Source of the DNA: Nitrospira sp.
GTDB lineage: Bacteria > Nitrospirota > Nitrospiria > Nitrospirales > Nitrospiraceae
NCBI GenBank assembly: GCA_019636945.1
Contig: JAHBWO010000032.1
Span: 1-34,209, forward strand
Length of the DNA stretch: 34,209 nucleotides
Direction: 5' to 3'
The notes beneath the pieces were generated by a model. It saw only the letters and a program-made list of their open reading frames with translations, was not told the DNA's origin and did not search any database. The position numbers and the translations under genes are program-made. Shown here piece after piece: positions 15,797 through 23,286 of this stretch (positions are counted from its first letter, which is position 1; each line of letters starts with the position of its first letter).

Positions 15797-16558
15797 CTAT
15801 GATGACAATTCAAGACTGGCGTTGGTTTCCCAGATCAAGACCTCCGCCCCCTCGCTTTTCCCGGCCGTCAGCCGCCGGCTGCCTGCCGCAGTGAGCCTCG
15901 CTTCATCGCCGGCCTGCAATACGCCGGCGTTTTCCAGGTCAGCATCCCCCTTTGCCACAAAGATATGGATGTAGAGTGCATCAGGAACGAGCGCCGTCTC
16001 CCCGGGCCGAAGCCTTCCACCCCACAGCACGGCCCTTTTCTGGCGGATCGCAATGGCCGCTTCGTGTCCGCGACCTGATGCGATAGGGACAAGTCCTCCA
16101 TTGTTTAACTGACTGTTGACATCGAGCTGTTCATAGCCAGGCGTTATACTCTCCTGGTCCGGTGGCACCCACATCTGGATAAAATGCACATCCTTGTCGC
16201 CCTGTGGGTTCATTTCGGAGTGCCAGATTCCCGTGCCGGCGCTCATCCGCTGCGCCAGCCCAGGATAGATGATGCCACGGTGACCCTCCGAATCTTGGTG
16301 TTCCAGCTCTCCATCTAACACCCATGTCACAATTTCCATATCCCGGTGCGGATGGGTCCGAAAGCCGCTGTTCGGTTTCACGATGTCGTCGTTGTGGACG
16401 AGCAGCAGGCCATGGTGCATATTGAGCGGGTCATAATGGTGCGAGAAGCTAAAACTGTGTCGGGAATTCAACCAGCCAATCTGAGTATGGAATCTGTCGT
16501 GTTTCCGGCGAATCTCCACCACCGCTGGAGTCATCTGCATGTTTCGGTCGTTCGCCAT
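15797..16558 (-). CDS. Pirin-family bicupin (YhhW-like quercetin 2,3-dioxygenase)
   Basis: The 253-residue bicupin carries the pirin metal site: His69 and His71 in THPHRDMEIVTW, His113 and Glu115 in GIWHSEMN. These match the ligands of E. coli YhhW and human pirin. YhhW-type proteins have quercetin 2,3-dioxygenase activity in vitro; physiological substrates are not settled. The ATG at 16558 has AAGGAGCCCC upstream. It is divergent to an HxlR regulator with 146 bp between starts, the usual layout for a locally regulated detoxification gene. Family members are cytosolic, and no signal peptide is seen. A second pirin lies at 19229-20113. Confidence 0.92.
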   Translation of the reverse strand: MANDRNMQMTPAVVEIRRKHDRFHTQIGWLNSRHSFSFSHHYDPLNMHHGLLLVHNDDIVKPNSGFRTHPHRDMEIVTWVLDGELEHQDSEGHRGIIYPGLAQRMSAGTGIWHSEMNPQGDKDVHFIQMWVPPDQESITPGYEQLDVNSQLNNGGLVPIASGRGHEAAIAIRQKRAVLWGGRLRPGETALVPDALYIHIFVAKGDADLENAGVLQAGDEARLTAAGSRRLTAGKSEGAEVLIWETNASLELSS

Positions 16559-16611
16559 GATGGGGCTCCTTTCCGTCGATTCCCAATCTGCCATTGTGAG
16601 CTCGACTCTCT

Positions 16612-16683
16612 CAATTGGTATAAGATGGATCGGCCACAAGACAAGAAGGCACCATTCGGTACACTAGGCACCAATTGGATACC
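16612..16683. promoter_or_regulatory. Pirin promoter with twin CAATTGG sites (HxlR operator candidate)
   Basis: For the pirin gene (minus strand), TTGTCT (16639-16644), a 16-bp spacer and TATACC (16617-16622) make a reasonable sigma-70 promoter. CAATTGG occurs at 16612-16618, overlapping that -10, and again at 16672-16678, exactly 60 bp away and near the HxlR start. Downstream bases also match partly (TATAAG versus ATACCG). Two same-face sites are a natural arrangement for a dimeric repressor controlling both genes. Confidence 0.5.
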
Positions 16684-16704
16684 GGCTGGCAAGACGAAGC
16701 CCAA

Positions 16705-17022
16705 ATGATCATACGTCGGACATGCCCGGCAGAAGCAACTGTGGAACTCATCGGCGGACGATGGAAGATTGTCATCTTGTGGTATCTCTTTCAGGACATC
16801 AAACGCTTCTCCGACTTGCGACGCGCGCTCCAAGGCATCACGCAGAAAGTCCTCACTCAACAGCTCAGGGATATGGAACGGGACGGTTTGGTGGCACGGA
16901 CCGTCTATGCCCAGGTTCCGCCTAAAGTGGAATACTCCCTGACCCCTCTAGGCGCCAGCCTCAAACCGGTGGTGGAAGCCATGCACCAGTGGGGTATTGC
17001 TCACGGCTTCACAGAGAAATAG
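16705..17022 (+). CDS. HxlR-family transcriptional regulator with single N-terminal cysteine
   Basis: The 105-residue protein is a winged-helix HxlR regulator: TCPAEATVELIGGRWKIVIL at residues 6-25, then FSDLRRALQGITQKVLTQQLRDMERDGLV and VEYSLTPLGASL. Cys7 is the only cysteine, at the place where Bacillus YodB (Cys6) and related quinone-sensing regulators carry their thiol switch. That makes quinone or electrophile sensing likely (inference from family). ATG 16705 is preferred over TTG 16675 because it gives the typical family start; neither has a strong ribosome site. It is divergent to a pirin gene and upstream of an NmrA gene on the opposite strand. Confidence 0.92.
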   Translation: MIIRRTCPAEATVELIGGRWKIVILWYLFQDIKRFSDLRRALQGITQKVLTQQLRDMERDGLVARTVYAQVPPKVEYSLTPLGASLKPVVEAMHQWGIAHGFTEK

Positions 17023-17080
17023 CCAGGAAGGGAGACCTGCCATATAAGCCCCTCTCTTTATTCTCGATGTTTTACCCTGC

Positions 17081-18031
17081 TTAGCTAAGCGGTATCCGGT
17101 CCTTGTTTCGGGACAACCAGGCTTCAAACGACTGCAGGGATGAGTTCAAACTCCTGGCAATGGCAGGATCGCGGGGTTCGCAAAAGGCTTCGTTGAAGTC
17201 CCGCTTGACCTGAAACATGTTGCCCAGATCATCAGCACCTTGAAATCCGAAGCTGCGATACTGTTCCGGCGTCACGCTGTTGTACCGCACCGTTTGGCCC
17301 AAGGCTCTCGTCATGGCCGCGGCCATTTCGTCTCCGGTGAGACGGTCACCGGCAATCGCCACCCTCTTTCCTACGTACACGGTGCCGTTCTTGAGAATAC
17401 CCAGCGCGCACTTGCCGATGTCTTCCGCAGCGATACCGGGCAGCTTCTTGTCCCCCATTGGCAACGTGAACAGGAGTGCTCCGTCAGGTCCTTTCTTCGG
17501 ACCCATACCGAAAAAAATCAGATTATCCCAGTAGAACGACGTGAGGAGGAATGTGGTGGGCACGCCGGCTTTCGTAAACTCCTCGTCGGCTTGGCCCTTC
17601 GCATCGAAGTGCGGAACTTTGTATTGGCCCATGAGTGTCGGCATGCGAGTGTCCGACAAAGGCACCCATTTGCGGGTATCCTCAAGCGTCGACCAAATCA
17701 CATGCTTGACTCCAACCGCCTTCGCCGCCTCTGCTTGTGCCTTGGCTTGAGCCAGTTCTCGTTCAGGAGAGAAGTGTTCCCAGAAATTCGTGAGGCAGAA
17801 CGCCCCATAAGCTCCGGCAAACGCTCGCTTTACACTCTCGACTTCATCTAGGTTGGCCGAGACAACCTGGGCCCCGAGCTTGGCCAGCGCCCTGGCCTTC
17901 TCTGAATTCACATCACGTGTGAGCGCACGGGCTGTAAATCCGCTTTCTTGGTCGTTAAGAATCGCGCGGATCAGTCCTCCGCCTTGTGCCCCAGTCGCGC
18001 CGACAACGGCAATGATTTTTTGGTCCGCCAT
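17081..18031 (-). CDS. NmrA-family NAD(P)-binding protein
   Basis: A 316-residue Rossmann protein of the NmrA/HSCARG type. The nucleotide loop is VVGATGAQGGG at residues 9-19, followed by ALTRDVNSEKARAL, which discriminates NADP. The body has KHVIWSTLED and FDAKGQADEEF features of the family in place of a catalytic Tyr-x-x-x-Lys pair. NmrA proteins often act as redox sensors rather than enzymes, binding NADP and modulating other proteins; some are quinone reductases. It ends convergent with hxlR, with 58 bp between stops. A VOC gene and a FrnE-type gene lie just upstream on the same strand. A second NmrA-type gene is at 20362-21219. Confidence 0.88.
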   Translation of the reverse strand: MADQKIIAVVGATGAQGGGLIRAILNDQESGFTARALTRDVNSEKARALAKLGAQVVSANLDEVESVKRAFAGAYGAFCLTNFWEHFSPERELAQAKAQAEAAKAVGVKHVIWSTLEDTRKWVPLSDTRMPTLMGQYKVPHFDAKGQADEEFTKAGVPTTFLLTSFYWDNLIFFGMGPKKGPDGALLFTLPMGDKKLPGIAAEDIGKCALGILKNGTVYVGKRVAIAGDRLTGDEMAAAMTRALGQTVRYNSVTPEQYRSFGFQGADDLGNMFQVKRDFNEAFCEPRDPAIARSLNSSLQSFEAWLSRNKDRIPLS

Positions 18032-18059
18032 GTTGTTCTCCTTCTCGGTGGTGTCCCCG

Positions 18060-18488
18060 TTACTTGCCTTTTCGTTGTTTGGAGACGAACGTCACACCGG
18101 CCTTCTGCACCTCCTGATAGGGAAGTAGCCAGACCAGCGATTCATCGGACAGATCTCCGACCTGAATGCGATTGCCCCACGGGTCGCGAAAGTCGCAACG
18201 GAAGTCCGGGTGGAGCTTCAATTTGTATTTTCTCGTCAACTTCCGTCGAACCTCTTTGATCTGCTGAGCATCGCGGACCATTAGCCCAAAGTGTTTGGTG
18301 CGATCCGGCTGCAAGGTCTCGACTTCAAAAATCGCCAGAAATTGATGCTCGCCCAGCTTGCACCAGACCGCGCCTTCCCCGCCGCGCAGCATCTTCAGGC
18401 CGAACACATCTTGATAGAACTTCGCCGCCTTCATCGCATCTGTCACTTCGATCACGACGTGGTTACAGCCATAGACTTGAACAGCCAT
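18060..18488 (-). CDS. VOC-superfamily protein with atypical metal site
   Basis: The 142-residue protein has the two-module VOC fold pattern: His10 in NHVVIEVTD and His66 in HFGLMVRD fit the first two ligand positions. The third position, normally Glu in a GNxIEL motif, is Gln109 here (WGNRIQVGD). It may bind metal weakly or act as a non-catalytic binding protein. Its ATG overlaps the stop of the upstream FrnE-like gene in a TAATG junction, so the two are translationally coupled. The NmrA gene lies 28 bp downstream, completing a three-gene unit. Confidence 0.83.
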   Translation of the reverse strand: MAVQVYGCNHVVIEVTDAMKAAKFYQDVFGLKMLRGGEGAVWCKLGEHQFLAIFEVETLQPDRTKHFGLMVRDAQQIKEVRRKLTRKYKLKLHPDFRCDFRDPWGNRIQVGDLSDESLVWLLPYQEVQKAGVTFVSKQRKGK

Positions 18489-19162
18489 TATGCACCTGCC
18501 TTTCCGACCACCAAGCCGGCTTCGATCTCCCTGAAAGCAGCTAAGAACTCCTCAGGAGGTTGTGCCCCAGAGAGCACAGAGGTTCCGTTGATCACGAAAT
18601 AGGGAACCGCTCGAATCCCCAAACGACGACCTGCGGCTTCTTCCGCCTGTACCTCGTTGCCCCCCTCATCGCCAGCCAGAAATGCCTCGATTGCTGTTCG
18701 ATCAAGCCCTACATCGGCTGCAGCTTGAGCGAGTGTCTCGACGTTTCCAATATCGCTACTCTCGACAAAATAGCGTCGAAAGAGCATCTCAACCATCTCA
18801 TCCTGCTTACCCTGATGCCCTGCCAGCCAGATGAGGCGATGTGCGGCAAAGGTATTGGGCGTACGCGCAATCCGATCAAATGCGAATGGGATGCGTTCTG
18901 CAGTTCCTGCTGCCGCAACGTGGTCATAGATCGATTGAGCTGCCTCAGGGCCACCGAACTTCGCATCAAGGTACTGTCGCCGATCCATCCCGCTCTTCGG
19001 CATCGCCGGATTCAATTGAAACGGCTTCCAGGAAATCTTCACGGGCACAGAGCCATTCCATCCGTTGAGCGCCCGCTCAAGCCGTCGTTTCCCCACATAG
19101 CACCATGGGCAGATCACATCCGAGTAGACGTCGATGTAGAGTGCTCTGGCTTGGTCACTCAT
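18488..19162 (-). CDS. DsbA-family thiol oxidoreductase (FrnE-like)
   Basis: The 224-residue protein is a cytosolic DsbA-fold protein of the FrnE/2-hydroxychromene-2-carboxylate isomerase group. The active site CPWC is at residues 18-21 within SDVICPWCYVGKRRLE. A helical insertion follows, then the cis-Pro region GIRAVPYFVINGTSVLSGAQPPE. There is no signal peptide. FrnE proteins are thiol-disulfide oxidoreductases linked to oxidative-stress resistance, for example in Deinococcus. I chose ATG 19162 over an upstream GTG at 19210. Its stop overlaps the start of the VOC gene. Confidence 0.9.
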   Translation of the reverse strand: MSDQARALYIDVYSDVICPWCYVGKRRLERALNGWNGSVPVKISWKPFQLNPAMPKSGMDRRQYLDAKFGGPEAAQSIYDHVAAAGTAERIPFAFDRIARTPNTFAAHRLIWLAGHQGKQDEMVEMLFRRYFVESSDIGNVETLAQAAADVGLDRTAIEAFLAGDEGGNEVQAEEAAGRRLGIRAVPYFVINGTSVLSGAQPPEEFLAAFREIEAGLVVGKAGA

Positions 19163-19204
19163 TCTTATCCATCCCTCTCTGTATTTCCTCTCCAACGAGA
19201 TACG

Positions 19205-19225
19205 CTTCACATTTCACGAGTGACG
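19205..19225. repeat. Three degenerate heptanucleotide repeats
   Basis: CTTCACA, TTTCACG and AGTGACG lie end to end at 19205-19225, in the gap between the FrnE-like gene and the second pirin gene. The same seven-base periodicity recurs at 20262-20289 and 34027-34054. Confidence 0.35.
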
Positions 19226-19228
19226 CGT

Positions 19229-20113
19229 TCATGACAGATGTCCCATCTTGCCCGCCTTGTAATCCTCGACCGCCTGGACAAGTTCAAGTTTGGTATTCAT
19301 GACAAACGGACCATAGCGCGCGATCGGCTCCCCGATCGGTTGACCGCTCAAGATCAATAGTCGGCTGTCTTCACGGGCTTCGATGACCACCGACGCCCCG
19401 TGCCGCTTGCACACAATCAACTCCGCCTCTCCGGCATCGCTCGAGCCGTTTGCCGACACCAGGCCCTGCAGCACGAAAAGAGCCGTGTTATGCCCATCCG
19501 AGAACGAAAGCTCCGCACGTCCGCCGGCTCTCAAGGTCAGATCATAGAGCTCGATAGGCGTCACCGTGCGGGCCGGCCCCTTATGCCCCTGGAATCTGCC
19601 GGCGATCACACGGAGATGACCTGCTCCGCCGACTAACTCCACGTTGGGAATCTGGGCATTCAGAATGGTCTGGTAGCCCGGCGCCGACATTTTTCTGGAC
19701 CGCGGTAAGTTCACCCAGAGTTGGATCGCCTGAAAGGTCCCACCCTTCTTTGTCCAATCGGCCTCATGCAGCTCTTCATGCACGACGCCGGAGGCTGCCG
19801 TCATCCATTGGACATCACCCGGCCCGATCACCCCCGCATTGCCGGCAGAATCGCGATGGGCCACGGCTCCCTGGTACATGATCGTCACCGTTTCAAATCC
19901 TCGATGCGGGTGCTCACCGACACCGCGGGGATGCTCGGTCGGCTCAAACGCCTGTGGCCCCGCATAGTCCAACAAGAGAAACGGATCGACAGCCTGGTCC
20001 AGCTCGTTGCTTGGGAAGAGATTACGTACAGGAAATCCATCTCCGACCATATGAGCTGATCCTGGGCGATAGACTCCGAGCACCTCTTTAGGAACCAGCG
20101 TATTAGTTGTCAT
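19229..20113 (-). CDS. Pirin-family bicupin (second copy)
   Basis: A 294-residue pirin with the metal-site residues His68 and His70 in EHPHRGFETVT and His112 and Glu114 in GVVHEELHE. It includes the family blocks DPFLLLDYAGP and GDVQWMTAASG. It is longer than, and clearly distinct from, the first pirin at 15797 and belongs to the larger pirin branch nearer to the human protein. The start ATG 20113 has AAGGAGGG ahead of it; an upstream in-frame codon at 20137 has no such signal. The substrate is unknown; a flavonoid-like or quinone compound is possible. The FrnE-like gene lies 66 bp downstream. Confidence 0.92.
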   Translation of the reverse strand: MTTNTLVPKEVLGVYRPGSAHMVGDGFPVRNLFPSNELDQAVDPFLLLDYAGPQAFEPTEHPRGVGEHPHRGFETVTIMYQGAVAHRDSAGNAGVIGPGDVQWMTAASGVVHEELHEADWTKKGGTFQAIQLWVNLPRSRKMSAPGYQTILNAQIPNVELVGGAGHLRVIAGRFQGHKGPARTVTPIELYDLTLRAGGRAELSFSDGHNTALFVLQGLVSANGSSDAGEAELIVCKRHGASVVIEAREDSRLLILSGQPIGEPIARYGPFVMNTKLELVQAVEDYKAGKMGHLS

Positions 20114-20261
20114 GATGCCCTCCTTGCTCCGCATCACTCATGCACGTATCTTCCGCACGTACCGAGTCGGCACCACGACCGTATTCGTCACTCGTCGTGT
20201 GCCCTTCGATCTTGAGTTCAAGGTCCATGTCCAAAGCTTCACGTTCCAAGTTCTCGGACAA

Positions 20262-20289
20262 GGTGAAGCCTGAGACGCGAAACCTGAAA
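20262..20289. repeat. Four tandem degenerate heptanucleotide repeats
   Basis: On the minus strand, TTTCAGG, TTTCGCG, TCTCAGG and CTTCACC lie end to end. The flanking sequence to about 20228 continues with related pieces (CTTCACG, CTTGG). It sits in the 250-bp gap between the NmrA-type gene and the pirin gene. No gene is supported in this gap. Confidence 0.45.
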
Positions 20290-20361
20290 CCCCTGGCCAA
20301 GGCGCTTCACAAGATACACGGCCCAGACAGTTTCCTCACGAGTTCACATGAGGACTTCGGG

Positions 20362-21219
20362 CTACACCATCCCCCGCAGCGCTTCAGACAACGTGACGGT
20401 GCCCCGCATCAGCTTATTTGGAAATTCATACCCAATCTCGCCCTTCGAGAAGGCCGTATACATTTCTTCAAATAATTTCGCCGCCTCATCAGAAAACCCA
20501 AACGACTTGAACGTCGGCACCACAGCGGTCAGAGGTGCCTGTTGCGCCGTGACCGGCTTGCCCAACAGCTGACCCAGCACGACGGCCACATCAGTGGGGC
20601 TATATTCTGCTGGACCAGCCAGCTCCACGACTTGTTTCCCTCGTCCACCGGCGATGAGCTGCTCCGCTGCAATTCGACCGATATCTTTTGTCGAAATCAT
20701 CGGAATCTTGGCTTGAGGAGCAATGAACGTCGGTAAGCCCCCCTGGGCCTTTGCCGCTCCGATGACCGGCGCCCAATTCTCCATAAAGTAGGGAGGGCGC
20801 ATAATGGTGAGATGCTTCGTGGCGCCTTCGAGTTTTCCTTCACCGTAATGCACCGCTCTGATGGGGCCTGTCCCACTCGCCAACTGCCCACCAACGGAAG
20901 AGAGATACACGACATGGCCAACCTCACTTTTCTTGACCGCCTCGGCTGCTCGATCCATGCGGAATTGTTGATCCGACAACCAGGCCGCCGCCCCATAGTT
21001 CGGGGGCACCATAAGATAGACGCCCGTCGCACCAGCAAAGGCCTGTGCAAGAGCCGAGACATCGTCCAGAGATGCCACAGCAACATCAGCACCTTTCGTC
21101 TTCCACGCGACGCCCTTGTCAGCCGAGCGGACGACAATCCGCACTACCTGCTCCTTATTGAGCAATGTTTCCACCACCGCGGATCCCGTATTGCCTGTTG
21201 CCCCTACGACCACAAACAT
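20362..21219 (-). CDS. NmrA-like NAD(P)H-binding protein (quinone reductase-like)
   Basis: The 285-residue protein has the nucleotide loop VVGATGNTGSAVV near its start, RIVVRSADKG as the NADP-specificity stretch, and the family blocks HVVYLSSVGGQLASGTGP and LTIMRPPYFMENW. It is closest in pattern to QOR2-like and NmrA-like proteins that bind NADPH and may reduce quinones. It is a distinct paralogue of the NmrA protein at 17081. ATG 21219 is preferred because GGGAGGGG precedes it; a longer frame to 21261 lacks one. The gene is on the same strand as the pirin gene downstream (248-bp gap) and divergent to the secreted OB-fold-like gene. Confidence 0.9.
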   Translation of the reverse strand: MFVVVGATGNTGSAVVETLLNKEQVVRIVVRSADKGVAWKTKGADVAVASLDDVSALAQAFAGATGVYLMVPPNYGAAAWLSDQQFRMDRAAEAVKKSEVGHVVYLSSVGGQLASGTGPIRAVHYGEGKLEGATKHLTIMRPPYFMENWAPVIGAAKAQGGLPTFIAPQAKIPMISTKDIGRIAAEQLIAGGRGKQVVELAGPAEYSPTDVAVVLGQLLGKPVTAQQAPLTAVVPTFKSFGFSDEAAKLFEEMYTAFSKGEIGYEFPNKLMRGTVTLSEALRGMV

Positions 21220-21524
21220 GATGCCCCTCCCTTGTTTCCTGAACCTCACAATGACCAACATTTAGAGCTGCATGATGGTACCGGTGTCAGAGCTGGTAAA
21301 CCACTTCACGTCACTATCACCCCTCTACCAATTCGCAACTTGCATTCCAGCTGGCTCACTCCAGCACGACACTCTCTATCTTGTTGGAATGTGTAGAGAT
21401 TCGTGGGCTTGATGTCACCGGGAAGGAGACGAGTCCTCTCTGTCTGGTGTCGGCCGAACGGCACGGTGCCGAATGGTCGGCGCTGATATCTCGATCCTCT
21501 GCTACGCTTGACGAGGAGGAAGTC

Positions 21525-22013
21525 ATGGCAGTAATTCGTATGCTGACCTGTCTATCAATCCTTGCGACGATGCCATGGATGTCTTTCCTATACCCTGCAA
21601 AGGCATCAGACGATCTCCCCCGATCATCTCGTGTTGGACCATTGGGAACTCCCCGCTTCTCATACGAACAGGTTTCCATCAGCACGCTGCTAGCATACCC
21701 GGATCGCTACCAGATGAGAGATGTCAGGCTGACCGGTACCATAACGGCGATGCAGACGGAAATCGTGACGAATCGGATGATCTGTGGAGCGGCTCACGAA
21801 CGAACAGTGCTGACCGTTGAAGACAACAGTGGGCAGATTGAGGTGATCGATCAAGGAGCCTGTGGGAAAAATTTGAGCGCCCTGAAAGCGCCGATGGTCA
21901 AGGTCGGAGAACAGATTGATCTGCTTGTACAGATTATGGTGACGAAGAATCCGGAGTCCCGAGAAGCAGTAGTGGAAACGACGGTGCGGTTCCTGGACTG
22001 TGTACGATACTGA
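21525..22013 (+). CDS. Secreted OB-fold-like protein of unknown function
   Basis: A 162-residue protein with a signal peptide (hydrophobic through about residue 25, then PAKASDD). One beta-rich domain contains VSISTLLAYPDRYQMRDVRL, GTITAMQTEI, TVLTVEDNSGQIEVIDQGACG and KVGEQIDLLVQIMV. The alternation fits a bacterial OB-fold, as in other exported 'tRNA_anti-like' domains. Three cysteines in the mature part could form a disulfide. ATG 21525 is chosen because GGAGGAAGTC lies just ahead; the frame is open further upstream without a ribosome site. It converges with the first glycine-zipper lipoprotein gene, 21 bp between stops. Confidence 0.75.
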   Translation: MAVIRMLTCLSILATMPWMSFLYPAKASDDLPRSSRVGPLGTPRFSYEQVSISTLLAYPDRYQMRDVRLTGTITAMQTEIVTNRMICGAAHERTVLTVEDNSGQIEVIDQGACGKNLSALKAPMVKVGEQIDLLVQIMVTKNPESREAVVETTVRFLDCVRY

Positions 22014-22034
22014 ATGCCTTGCCGTAGCGGACGG

Positions 22035-22469
22035 TTACTCCCAGCCGCTGACTTCGTACCCTTTGTCCTTCAGACACTTCGTCACCGCGTCAGCGTAGGG
22101 AGAATCCGGTTCCAGTGGTTTGAATGTTCCGCCGAGGAGTCCAACGATGAAGCCTAACCCGCTACCAGCGGCGGCTCCAATCGCAATTCCAGGCAATCCT
22201 CCGACTACCCCAGCCGATGCGCCGACCGCGCCACCCAACGTGAGACCCAACACCGCTCCGGTTGCCGCATTGGTACTTTGGTTAGTCCCATGCCGCAGTC
22301 CGGACTGTTCAGCTCGCTGCTGACAGGAGGCAATCTCCTGCTGAGCCACCTGCCTGCCGTGCATATGGAGTTGTTTGTTAGAGCGTAACGTTGGCTGCGG
22401 TCCGGTGCAGGCCGAAACTGCAAGGAGCAGCAGCATGCTGATCAGTCGCTGCAAGGATCGATTGGCCAC
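22035..22469 (-). CDS. Glycine-zipper lipoprotein (paralogue A)
   Basis: The 144-residue protein has a lipoprotein signal with lipobox AVSAC (Cys at residue 21). A glycine-zipper segment (about 68-115; repeated GxxxG and AxxxG in GAVLGLTLGGAVGASAGVVGG and GAAAGSGLGFIVGLLGG) forms a membrane-inserting helical hairpin. It ends with the CLKDKGYEVSGWE tail. Such lipoproteins localise to the outer membrane or periplasmic face. It is a clear paralogue of the 22852-23286 product: same length, same order, same tail. Between the two genes is a 382-bp gap holding a large inverted repeat. The function is unknown; related small proteins modulate envelope stress. Confidence 0.88.
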   Translation of the reverse strand: MANRSLQRLISMLLLLAVSACTGPQPTLRSNKQLHMHGRQVAQQEIASCQQRAEQSGLRHGTNQSTNAATGAVLGLTLGGAVGASAGVVGGLPGIAIGAAAGSGLGFIVGLLGGTFKPLEPDSPYADAVTKCLKDKGYEVSGWE

Positions 22470-22724
22470 GACACTCCCTCCGAAGGGTCAGCTTCCCTTT
22501 CATCACTTCTCACCCTTCCGAGGAAATGTCGAGATTATTTCAATTGTACACAGTTCTCTCATCATCCCATCCCTGCAGACCAGATACGTGGACACTCAAC
22601 TGCGTGCATTGTCCAAGCACATTTCTCATTCCACTCCTTCCCCTTTGATTGGGCACGGAGGTGACGTCCATTGCATGGCTAAAATGAGGTTATCTCCCTC
22701 TCATCTTTCTCTACTCCTTTCCTC
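22470..22724. other. Intergenic stretch upstream of lipoprotein A
   Basis: Together with the palindrome that follows, this makes a 382-bp gap. It should hold the promoter of lipoprotein A. A short plus-strand frame (22675-22779, MAKMRLSP...) has GGAGGTGA ahead of it, but its 34 codons run into the palindrome, so I do not call it a gene. Confidence 0.4.
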
Positions 22725-22845
22725 TGGCTGCGTACGGGAGAAGGTCCTTCTGCGCGCATGCATCGAGCACCGCCCTTAGTCTCAATTTCCAGGACATCTT
22801 GAGTGCGCGATGCGCGAGCACAGGAAATTCTCCCGTATGCAGCCA
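22725..22845. repeat. 121-bp interrupted palindrome (MITE- or REP-like element)
   Basis: The outer arms 22725-22742 and 22828-22845 pair over 18 bp with a single G/T mismatch, and the structure continues inward. TCCT (22745-22748) pairs with AGGA (22822-22825), CGCGCAT (22753-22759) with ATGCGCG (22810-22816), and CTCAA (22781-22785) with TTGAG (22799-22803). It can fold into one long hairpin or cruciform on either strand. It begins 7 bp after the stop of the second glycine-zipper gene, so it can also end or protect that transcript. I infer a dispersed repeat rather than a simple terminator from its length and nested arms. Confidence 0.6.
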
Positions 22846-22851
22846 ATCCCC

Positions 22852-23286
22852 TCACTGCCATCCTGTCACGTCATAGCCCTTCTCTTGCAAACAGCGATTG
22901 ACGAAGCCGGTGTACGCCTGGCTGGGCTGGGAAGGACCGACCAAAGCATGGAAGAGGCCGGTTAAGAGCCCCCAAACCGCTCCACTGGCTGCCCCGACCA
23001 TCGACCCCAGGCCGGCGGACGCACCGGAAATCACCGCCCCCAAGGCTCCACTCGCCGCGCCCGCGCCGGCACCAACGGCAGTATTCGTCGCCACACGCCC
23101 TGCCTTGCCACTGTCTTCCTCTGCTCCCGCAGATTTCGCCAACTGTTTGCAGGTCTCGATGTCCTGTTCTGCCACCTCTTTTCCCACTGATTCCAAATGC
23201 GCGTTTGGATACAGCACCGGACGTGCACCGGAACAAGCCGAAAGCGTCAGCGCGACGAAGACGGCACTCAGCGTCATCCCCTTCAT
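22852..23286 (-). CDS. Glycine-zipper lipoprotein (paralogue B)
   Basis: The 144-residue lipoprotein has lipobox TLSAC (Cys at residue 17), a spacer with EVAEQDIETCKQL, and a glycine/alanine zipper (about 70-118; GAGAGAASGALGAVISGASAGLG and GAASGAVWGLLTG). It ends with CLQEKGYDVTGWQ, matching paralogue A. One Cys follows the AEQDIET motif and one lies near the C-terminus in both, possibly a disulfide. The ATG overlaps the stop of the DUF167 gene (ATGA at 23283-23286), so it is translationally coupled. AAGGAG also lies ahead. The coupling of an outer-membrane-type lipoprotein to a cytosolic DUF167 gene is unusual. Confidence 0.88.
   Translation of the reverse strand: MKGMTLSAVFVALTLSACSGARPVLYPNAHLESVGKEVAEQDIETCKQLAKSAGAEEDSGKAGRVATNTAVGAGAGAASGALGAVISGASAGLGSMVGAASGAVWGLLTGLFHALVGPSQPSQAYTGFVNRCLQEKGYDVTGWQ

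Noticed and set aside
22679..22861. Minus-strand frame through the 121-bp palindrome
   Set aside because: It is an open frame created by the GC-rich inverted repeat; there is no ribosome site, and the repeat structure explains the sequence better.
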